From assembly GCF_005889725.1 (NCBI RefSeq), contig NZ_VCKX01000016.1, positions 1-64,000 on the forward strand: a stretch of DNA of 64,000 nucleotides, read 5' to 3'. Below are positions 58,176 through 64,000 of this stretch, piece after piece. The position numbers were made by a program, and so were the translations under genes. Under the pieces are notes generated by a model that worked only from the letters and a program-made list of their open reading frames with translations, was not told the origin of the DNA and made no database searches. This DNA comes from Nonomuraea zeae (GTDB lineage: Bacteria; Actinomycetota; Actinomycetes; Streptosporangiales; Streptosporangiaceae). Position 1 is the first letter of the stretch. The number at the start of each line of letters is the position of its first letter.

Positions 58176-59471
58176 GTGCATGACGGAGAATGGGACCGGC
58201 GTTCGGTGTTGCGGGGCGCGGCGGTGCTGGCCGGTGCGGCTGCGACGGTGCCGCTGTCAGGCGGGGCGGCCACGGCGCTGGCCGGCGGCGGTGACGCGGA
58301 CGCGCTGTTCAAGGCCGGGAAGTTCGAGCAGGCCGGCCGCGCCTACGAGGAGATCCTGAAGAAGGACCCCACGAACCTGCACGCGGCCCGCCGCCGCGGC
58401 CATGTGGCGCTCCTGTCCAACAGGTTCCCCGACGCCGAAAAGTACCTCAAGATGGCCATCGAGCTGGCCCCCGACGACAAGGACGCCAACTACTTCCTGG
58501 CCGACTGCTACATCCGGCAGGACAAGTTCTCCCTCTCCGCGCCACACTGGCGGGCGGCCGGCGAGGACAGCTACGCCAAGTGGTTCGCGGCGGTCCGCGG
58601 CGCGGCGTACCAGATCCACGGCGACGTCGCGCGGCTGCCATGGCTGCAGATGGACCCGATGCCGCTGGTGGAGGCCTCGGTCAACGGCGGGCCGCCGAAG
58701 CGCTTCACGTTCTACACCGGCGCCCCGAATCTGGGCCTGACCGCGTCGGTGGCCAAGGAGGCCGGGCTGAGCCCCGTCGCCAGCCAGAAGATCGACTACG
58801 AGAACGGCGTCATCTGGGCGTACTACGGGATACTGGACTCCTTCAAGCTGGGCGGCATCGAGCTGCGCAACGTCCCCGTGGGCTGGTCGTCGACGGAGTC
58901 GGGCGAAGACGTCGACACCGAAAGCGACGGCATGATCGGCACGTGGGTCTTCTACCACCTGCTGACCACCTTCGACTACGCGGGCCGGTCGCTGATCCTG
59001 CGCCGCCGCACCCCCGAAACGGCCAGGACGGCACGCGCCGCGGCCGTACAGGCGGGTGCCAGGCCCCTGCCGCTGTGGCTGGCCCGCGAGCAATATCTGC
59101 ACAGCAGGGGCAGCCTCGCCAGATCCGGCTCACGGGTGGTGGGGGTGAACTTCGGCGGAAGGAGCGAGACCGCCGCGGTCGTGTTCGGGGACACGGCGCA
59201 GCAATTGGGGATCCGTACCGACTACGACCGCCCGATCGGGACTTTTGCCCATAGCCACCCGGCCGTCACCTACCCCTGCTACCCGAAGGAGATCCGCCTC
59301 GGCACCGCCACCGCCAAGGAGATCTACTGCGAGACGCATCCGGGGGCCGCGCTCGCCCCCTTGGGGTTCGACGTGCCGGCCGCCTTCTTCCACTGCTTCT
59401 TCAAGCCCTACAACATCACCCTCGACTTCACCGACATGAGCCTCTACATCGCCCCCGGCAAGGCCACCTGA
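58176..59471 (+). CDS. Exported TPR and retropepsin-like protein with an altered catalytic site
   Basis: The 431-residue protein begins with a Tat-like signal (DRRSVLRGAAVLAGAAATVP). Residues about 40-140 form two to three TPR units (ALFKAGKFEQAGRAYEEILK, NRFPDAEKYLKMAIELAPDD). Then comes a retropepsin-like aspartyl-protease domain: LVEASVNGGPPKRFTFYTGA and, at its end, DGMIGTWVFYHLLTTFDYAG. The catalytic triad normally reads F-D-T-G-A; here it is FYTGA, so the Asp is Tyr. A second half follows to the C-terminus. It may be a non-catalytic binding protein. AAGGAG 9 nt upstream favours GTG 58176; TTG 58173 and GTG 58170 are alternatives. Confidence 0.75.
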   Translation: MHDGEWDRRSVLRGAAVLAGAAATVPLSGGAATALAGGGDADALFKAGKFEQAGRAYEEILKKDPTNLHAARRRGHVALLSNRFPDAEKYLKMAIELAPDDKDANYFLADCYIRQDKFSLSAPHWRAAGEDSYAKWFAAVRGAAYQIHGDVARLPWLQMDPMPLVEASVNGGPPKRFTFYTGAPNLGLTASVAKEAGLSPVASQKIDYENGVIWAYYGILDSFKLGGIELRNVPVGWSSTESGEDVDTESDGMIGTWVFYHLLTTFDYAGRSLILRRRTPETARTARAAAVQAGARPLPLWLAREQYLHSRGSLARSGSRVVGVNFGGRSETAAVVFGDTAQQLGIRTDYDRPIGTFAHSHPAVTYPCYPKEIRLGTATAKEIYCETHPGAALAPLGFDVPAAFFHCFFKPYNITLDFTDMSLYIAPGKAT

Positions 59472-59554
59472 CCACCGCGACACTGCCCCGGCGCCCATCC
59501 TTGTGGCCGGGAGCCGCTCGTTCCGCTGTATCCGCCGGTACGGCGGTGCCGCGC

Positions 59555-59571
59555 TAAGATCGCGTCCCGTG
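59555..59571 (+). promoter_or_regulatory. Candidate leaderless promoter of the membrane-protein gene
   Basis: TAAGAT at 59555-59560 lies 8 bp before the GTG at 59569, placing the transcript start on or next to the start codon. No ribosome-binding site is visible. A -35 box is not clear. Confidence 0.4.
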
Positions 59572-61341
59572 CCTTCTGATGGTTTATGGCGAATTATCAG
59601 GGTCGGATTAGTCGGCCTGCTTCTCGCGGGGACGGTCGCCGGCCTGGCGCTCGGCGACGCCTGGCTCTGGGTGGCCGTCGAATGGTCGCCGCCGGCCCAT
59701 GCGGACTACGACGCGAGCGACGGGTTCGCCACCTCGACGGTTGTGGCGCTGTTCGGGGCCGCTCTGGTGAAGGCCGCGCTCCTGTGGCTGATCCTGCGTG
59801 CCCCCGCGCCGGGGCCGCTGGACCGCCGGGCGAAGGCGCTGCGCCGGCTGCTGTATCTGGCGGTGGCGTACAGCCTCGTGCTGTGGTACCCGATCGCGCT
59901 GCTCCCCGACGCGGTGGACGCGGCGTTCTACCTCGTGCTGTGGACCGCGATCGACGTCCTCTACCTGCTCGTCATCCGCTGGCGGTCCCGCGTGCTGCGC
60001 GCGGTGGCCGGAGCGATGTTCGCGGTCGAGCTGGCCGGGATGTCCAACGAGCTGCTCGACGAACTCGACCTCCCCGAGCTTGGCGCGAGCTACATCGTCA
60101 GCCTGGGCTTGATGCTGGGCGGAGTGGCGGCGACCGTCATCACGGTCGTCGGGCAGCGGCGCGACGGCCGGTGGAGCCGCGGCACGCAGGCCGCCGGGTG
60201 GTTGTCGGTGGGCGTCTACGCGCTGGTGATCCCGCTCAACGTTCTCGCCGGAAGGATCCCCGGCACGAGTACGGCGATGCTGGTCGTGCTGGACGCGGTG
60301 GGGCTCGTCAGCACCGTGTGGATCGCGGCGACCGCCCGCGAACTGCCCATCGCGGACCGCCCGGCGGACCTTCCACCCGCGCGGCGGCGCGGGATCCGCG
60401 TCGCGGTGGCGGCTGTGGCCGTCCTGCCGATCATCGCGATGATCCACCCGGAGCAGGCCGCGCACCTCACCTACACCCGCGCGTCGATGGACTGCTATGA
60501 CCGGCCCAGCTTCGGCGACCTGAAACCCGCCGAGCGCGACGCCGCGTTCCTGTGCCGGGCGCGGAGCGCGGAGGGCGGGGTCACGCCCATGTTCCCGGAC
60601 AGTCTGTCGGACCAGGCGATCCTCGCGTACGGGCGGGCGCTGTGCCGGGCAAAGGACCGCGACGAGCAGAAGGCGATTCTGGCGCAGGCCGGCAGCGAGC
60701 AGCCCGCCTCGGGCGCGGACCCGTGGGACCTCGTCTACGTGTGCCCGGAGATCGTCGGCAAGACCCATCCCGAGCTGCTGCGGTCGACCGCGGAGACGGA
60801 GGCGGCGAACACCGGCTACATCGCCGAGGAGAACGCGAAGTGCCGCGACCCGTGGCCCCGGACGAAGGGTGTCGTCCAGGCCACGGCCAAATACTTCCTG
60901 TTCGTAGACGGCGATCCGGGCTATCTGGTCCACGACCCCAAGGACGAGACGGCCGAACAGGCGGCGGAGCAGGCCATGGACAAGGTCTACGACGACGACG
61001 CCCTCATCGGGGTGGCCGGGAGCGCGGCGCTCATCGGGCACATCGAGGACGTCGTCGATCTGTGCCTCACGGTGAAGGCCTTCCGCACCGCGCCACCACG
61101 GCGGACGGCCGGGTGGGAGCAGGTCAACGAGGTGCCGATCGTCAGCCGCAGCGGCCGGCTCACCGTGCCGTACATGGGCGAGGGCGGAGAGGTGGGCGCG
61201 GGCGCCCCGATGCCGAACCTGGCGATCGCGGGGAAGGGCCGTTACCGGCTCCGTGTCTACGTGCGGGTCGGCAATGAGGAGCAGCACCTGGTCGTGGTGT
61301 TCCCGGGTGCGTCGAGGAAGAGGCTTCAGCTGAAGCCGTGA
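59569..61341 (+). CDS. Large multi-helix membrane protein of unknown function
   Basis: The 590-residue product (GTG 59569) begins VPSDGLWRIIRVGLVGLLLA and has about eight hydrophobic segments in residues 8-310 (including VVALFGAALVKAALLWLILR, YLAVAYSLVLWYPIALLPDA and AVAAVAVLPIIAMI). Then a Cys-containing extracytoplasmic part of about 270 residues follows (MDCYDRPSFGDL, FLCRARSAEGG, YVCPEIVGKTHPELL, AKCRDPWPRTKG, VVDLCLTVKAF), with paired Cys that could form disulphides. I recognise no family. The ORF extends upstream to 59503, but the promoter fits 59569. Neighbours give no functional hint. Confidence 0.7.
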   Translation: MPSDGLWRIIRVGLVGLLLAGTVAGLALGDAWLWVAVEWSPPAHADYDASDGFATSTVVALFGAALVKAALLWLILRAPAPGPLDRRAKALRRLLYLAVAYSLVLWYPIALLPDAVDAAFYLVLWTAIDVLYLLVIRWRSRVLRAVAGAMFAVELAGMSNELLDELDLPELGASYIVSLGLMLGGVAATVITVVGQRRDGRWSRGTQAAGWLSVGVYALVIPLNVLAGRIPGTSTAMLVVLDAVGLVSTVWIAATARELPIADRPADLPPARRRGIRVAVAAVAVLPIIAMIHPEQAAHLTYTRASMDCYDRPSFGDLKPAERDAAFLCRARSAEGGVTPMFPDSLSDQAILAYGRALCRAKDRDEQKAILAQAGSEQPASGADPWDLVYVCPEIVGKTHPELLRSTAETEAANTGYIAEENAKCRDPWPRTKGVVQATAKYFLFVDGDPGYLVHDPKDETAEQAAEQAMDKVYDDDALIGVAGSAALIGHIEDVVDLCLTVKAFRTAPPRRTAGWEQVNEVPIVSRSGRLTVPYMGEGGEVGAGAPMPNLAIAGKGRYRLRVYVRVGNEEQHLVVVFPGASRKRLQLKP

Positions 61342-61438
61342 GCGGGTGGTGCGACGACCGCTGCGCGCGACTTCAGACAGCCGCAGCCGGCCGCGGCCTG
61401 CGCCCGTGGCGACCAGGCCGCCCTTAAGGTCCACTTGC

Positions 61439-61481
61439 GTATCTTATCGCGGTGATCTACCGTGGCGCGTTAATTAGATAC
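61439..61481. promoter_or_regulatory. AT-rich inverted repeat upstream of the P450 gene
   Basis: GTATCT (61439-61444) and AGATAC (61476-61481) are inverted copies with 31 bp between them, in a locally AT-rich stretch (TTAATTAGATA) 55 bp before the P450 ATG. This could be a regulator site; no regulator gene is adjacent. Confidence 0.4.
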
Positions 61482-61535
61482 AGCCGCGTACTTTATGGCG
61501 GCGGACCCCTCCCCTCCAGAAACAGGACGTGCCCG

Positions 61536-62789
61536 ATGACCGACAGCAGCGTGACCGAGAAGTCCGCGAGCGTGAGCACCGCGACGATGCGGCGGATCCT
61601 GCCCGAGGAGATGGTGGAGCGGGGCCGCAACCCGTTCGATCCGCCGCCGGGCCTGCGGGGACAGGGCGCGGTCCGGCCGCTGGATCTGCTCAATGGCGCT
61701 CGGGCGTGGCTGGTGACGGGGTTCGAAGAGGCCCGTACGGTGCTGTCGGACGCACGCTTCAGCGCCGACAAGATGCGCCATCGGGACGCGACGTCGCCGC
61801 AGCCGCAAAAGGCGGCGGAGCCGCCGAGGGCGGAGCGGGAGGACGGGATCTTCGTCTTCATGGACCCGCCGGAGCACACCCGGCTGCGGCGGTCGCTGAC
61901 AGGCCAGTTCACGGTGCGGCGGATGCGGGAGCTGGAGTCGCGGGTGACGGAGATCGCGGTCGAGCACATCGAGGCCATGAAGGCGGCGGGCACGGAGGCC
62001 GATCTGGTGCCGGCGTTCGCGTTGCCGCTGCCGTCGCTGGTCATCTGCGAGCTGCTGGGCGTGGACTACGCCGACCGTGCGGAGTTCCAGGAGCGTACGG
62101 CCGTCGGGCTGAACGCGAGCTCGACCCCGCGGGAGCAGGCCATGGCGCGCGCCGAGCTGCACGCGTTCATGCGGGGGCTGGTGGCCGCCAAGCGCTCGAA
62201 CCCCGCCGACGACCTGCTGTCCGGCCTCATCCACGACACCGACCCGCCCCTGACGGACGCGCAGCTGGTCGATGTCGCCCTCCTGCTGCTCACCGCGGGC
62301 CATGAGACCACGGCGAACATGCTGGGCCTGGGCACGTTCGCGCTGCTGGAGCACCCGGACCAGCTCGCGGCGCTGCGCGCCGACCCGGGCCTGATCGACA
62401 ACGCGGTGGAGGAGCTGCTGCGGTTCCTGTCGATCCTCCAGCTCGGGGTCAGCCGGGTCGCCACCGAGCCGGTGACGCTGGGCGGTGTGGACCTCCCCGC
62501 CGGCGCGACCGTCGTGATCGCCACTCCCGAGGTCAACCGGGACCCGCGGCACTGGGACGACCCCGACACGCTCGACGTGCGCCGTCCGCGGACTCCGCAC
62601 CTGGCCTTCGGGCACGGGGTTCACCAGTGCCTGGGGCAGCAGCTGGCCCGGATCGAGCTGCGGATCGGGCTGGGCGAGCTGATCTCCCGCCTGCCGGGTC
62701 TGCGCCTGGCGGTGCCGGCCGAGCAGGTCCCGGTACGCAACGAGATGCTCATCTTCGGCGTGCGCTCGCTGCCGGTCACCTGGTCATGA
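61536..62789 (+). CDS. Cytochrome P450
   Basis: This 417-residue soluble P450 shows the I-helix oxygen motif LLLTAGHETTANML, the K-helix ExxR (EELLRF), the Arg of PRTPHLAFGHGVHQCLGQQL (haem-binding Cys), and an N-terminal FMDPPEHTRLRRSLTGQF. This is the CYP105/CYP107-like bacterial class I type, needing separate ferredoxin and reductase, which are not adjacent. ATG 61536 starts MTDSSVTEKSAS, 55 bp behind the inverted repeat. With no biosynthetic genes around, it may serve xenobiotic or stand-alone secondary metabolism. Confidence 0.93.
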   Translation: MTDSSVTEKSASVSTATMRRILPEEMVERGRNPFDPPPGLRGQGAVRPLDLLNGARAWLVTGFEEARTVLSDARFSADKMRHRDATSPQPQKAAEPPRAEREDGIFVFMDPPEHTRLRRSLTGQFTVRRMRELESRVTEIAVEHIEAMKAAGTEADLVPAFALPLPSLVICELLGVDYADRAEFQERTAVGLNASSTPREQAMARAELHAFMRGLVAAKRSNPADDLLSGLIHDTDPPLTDAQLVDVALLLLTAGHETTANMLGLGTFALLEHPDQLAALRADPGLIDNAVEELLRFLSILQLGVSRVATEPVTLGGVDLPAGATVVIATPEVNRDPRHWDDPDTLDVRRPRTPHLAFGHGVHQCLGQQLARIELRIGLGELISRLPGLRLAVPAEQVPVRNEMLIFGVRSLPVTWS

Positions 62790-62816
62790 GGCGGCCGGTG
62801 CCGCCGATGACCAGGC

Positions 62817-63896
62817 TCAGCGGTCGCACATCGCGGCGACGAAGGCGTCGATCAGGTGCTGCCGGTTGGCCGGCACCCCGGTGACGTAGACGGTGGCGGC
62901 GCGCCCGGCCCGGTTCCGGCCGCTCAACACCGCCGCCCCTGGCATGTCGCCGGCGGCGAAGTAGGCGTGGCCGCAGCTCGACGTCATCCGGACGACGCCG
63001 TAGCCGTAACGGGCGCCCGCGGGCCAGCCTTCCTGCTCGACCTTCACCGTCCGGGTCGTCATCGTGCCCAGCGGGGCGTGACTCCAGAACCGGTTGAGGT
63101 CTTCGGGAGTGGAGACCAGGCCGCCGCTGGGCCCGAAATCGTAGGTGGGCAGCCGGTCGGTCAGATCCACCTCGCCACCCTGCGGGTGACGGGGGTCCAC
63201 CCCGTAGGTGTGGGCGTGCGGCCCGCGGATGCCCTCGTCCCCCTTGGCCGGCCAGTACGAGTCCCGCATCCCGTACGGCTTGAGTATCAGGTCCCGGCTC
63301 GCCTGCCGGAAGTCCTGGCCGGTCACCTTGGTCACGATCAGCCCGAGGACCAGGTAGTTGGTGTTGGCGTAGGCGAAGGTGCCGCGAGGTGTGGGCTTGA
63401 GCGTCAGCGCCACCCGCAGGAAGTCGGGGAGAGGTTGCTTCCAGTCGATCGCGTCAAGATATTCGGGCAGGCCGCTCGTCTGCTGCAGCAGCATCCGAAC
63501 GGTGATCTTCCGGCCGTCGATCCCGGCGCCGTCGCCGCTGCCGCGCAGCACCCCGGGCAGGTAACGCTCCACCCTGGCCTCCAGGTCGATCTTCTCCTGA
63601 TCGGCCAGCCGCAGCACGGTGGCGGCAATGACCGGCTTGCTCATGCTGGCGATCCTGAACCGGCCCTGGGGGCCGATCATCGGCTTCCCGGTGCCCCGCT
63701 GCGCGGTGCCGGAGCGCCGGGTCACGGTCGCCCCGCCCGGGCTCCGCACCTGGCTCAACGCGCCCGCCATGCCGTCCTCGGTGGTGAGCAGGTCAAGGCT
63801 GGACTGGGGCGAGGACGTAGCGGTGGCGGCGAACGCGGGGACGACAGGGGCAAGCACCAGACAACCGGCGACAGCGGCAGCGAGCAGTTTCGTCAT
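62817..63896 (-). CDS. Secreted serine hydrolase, beta-lactamase/D,D-peptidase family
   Basis: The 359-residue protein has a Sec signal (MTKLLAAAVAGCLVLAPVVP, cleavage near AFA) and the class-C-like fold: nucleophile motif RIASMSKPVIAATV (SxxK), the YxN element FAYANTNYLVLGL, and a late SCGHAYFAAGDMPGAA in the place of the HxG/KTG motif. Streptomyces R61-type carboxypeptidases and esterases share this pattern; beta-lactam hydrolysis is not indicated. It would act outside the cell. It is convergent with the P450 gene (27-bp gap). Confidence 0.88.
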   Translation of the reverse strand: MTKLLAAAVAGCLVLAPVVPAFAATATSSPQSSLDLLTTEDGMAGALSQVRSPGGATVTRRSGTAQRGTGKPMIGPQGRFRIASMSKPVIAATVLRLADQEKIDLEARVERYLPGVLRGSGDGAGIDGRKITVRMLLQQTSGLPEYLDAIDWKQPLPDFLRVALTLKPTPRGTFAYANTNYLVLGLIVTKVTGQDFRQASRDLILKPYGMRDSYWPAKGDEGIRGPHAHTYGVDPRHPQGGEVDLTDRLPTYDFGPSGGLVSTPEDLNRFWSHAPLGTMTTRTVKVEQEGWPAGARYGYGVVRMTSSCGHAYFAAGDMPGAAVLSGRNRAGRAATVYVTGVPANRQHLIDAFVAAMCDR

Positions 63897-63980
63897 GACT
63901 CCAATGTCGCGGGAAGATCACCCAAGATCAGTCACGCCTGCCAGCCTGTCGGGGTGGGGCCTGCCCTACCGCCGGACGGC

Positions 63981-63998
63981 TTTCCTAGGGAAATTCCC
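63981..63998. promoter_or_regulatory. Short palindromic elements at the right window edge
   Basis: TTTCCTAGGGAAA (63981-63993) and GGGAAATTCCC (63988-63998) are overlapping inverted repeats at the window edge, 85 bp upstream of the serine hydrolase start (minus strand). The rest of 63897-64000 shows no gene. Confidence 0.3.
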
Positions 63999-64000
63999 AG

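Noticed and set aside
61536-62789. P450 as part of a biosynthetic gene cluster
   Set aside because: No synthase, tailoring or resistance genes surround it.

Overview
The window is very GC-rich actinobacterial chromosome. F420-type enzymes (an LLM-class oxidoreductase and PPOX-family proteins), a spore-associated GerW remnant, many Tat- or Sec-exported CAZymes with ricin-type CBM13 modules, and tandem latex-clearing oxygenases point to a soil filamentous actinomycete. I infer Streptosporangiales (Nonomuraea-like) rather than classical Streptomyces. I see no rRNA, tRNA, CRISPR array, transposase, integrase or phage gene.

Layout. 1-5.8 kb: a galactose/galactonate locus (GH35 beta-galactosidase cut by the window edge, DgoR-like regulator, D-galactonate dehydratase) whose middle has decayed into three broken genes. 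6-8.75 kb: an LLM flavin/F420 oxidoreductase, then a TetX-like flavoprotein with a MarR regulator under a repeat-rich, apparently leaderless promoter. 8.77-11.9 kb: YihY/BrkB membrane protein, Ser/Thr kinase and a small basic Rho_N-type protein; two of these have sigma-B-like promoter matches. 12-18.2 kb: a rubber-cleavage operon (two lcp paralogues, oxiB, oxiA) divergent from a TetR regulator. 18.2-25.3 kb: a PPOX protein and two head-to-head partner-switching modules, one with a 1402-residue kinase/receiver/PP2C/anti-sigma fusion. 25.3-28.4 kb: small secreted and membrane proteins, an APH-type kinase, a DUF6544-like protein and a truncated DUF385 gene. 28.4-33.4 kb: a hypoxia-flavoured block (site-2 protease with CBS domains, cytochrome bd oxidase) with DosR/DevR-like boxes, interrupted by remnants of a GerW protein and a Mg2+ P-type ATPase. 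33.4-41.8 kb: SDR (one remnant, one with an atypical active site), TetR, PPK2, a threonine-dehydratase-like enzyme, MFS exporter, and an ECF41-type sigma factor divergent from a carboxymuconolactone-decarboxylase/NmrA pair. 41.8-52.9 kb: a hemicellulose-degradation island (GH27, GH43+CBM6, CE1-like esterase, GH10 xylanase, GH43, GH62) carrying two operator classes. 53-64 kb: TetR plus DrrAB-type exporter, a cyclase, a LacI regulator, a TPR/retropepsin-like protein lacking its expected Asp, an unknown membrane protein, a P450 and a serine hydrolase.

How it works together. The CAZyme block would debranch and cut arabinoxylan and galactosyl side chains outside the cell; shared TGTTA-type palindromes and GAAACTTTC motifs suggest joint control, and the LacI regulator at 56.9 kb is one candidate. 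The lcp-oxiBA operon would cleave polyisoprene and oxidise the resulting aldehydes. A recurring theme is gene decay: at least nine truncated or frameshifted remnants lie in the window with no mobile element beside them, consistent with serial deletions (or, in places, assembly error). All coordinates come from reading the sequence and translations; no database search was run.
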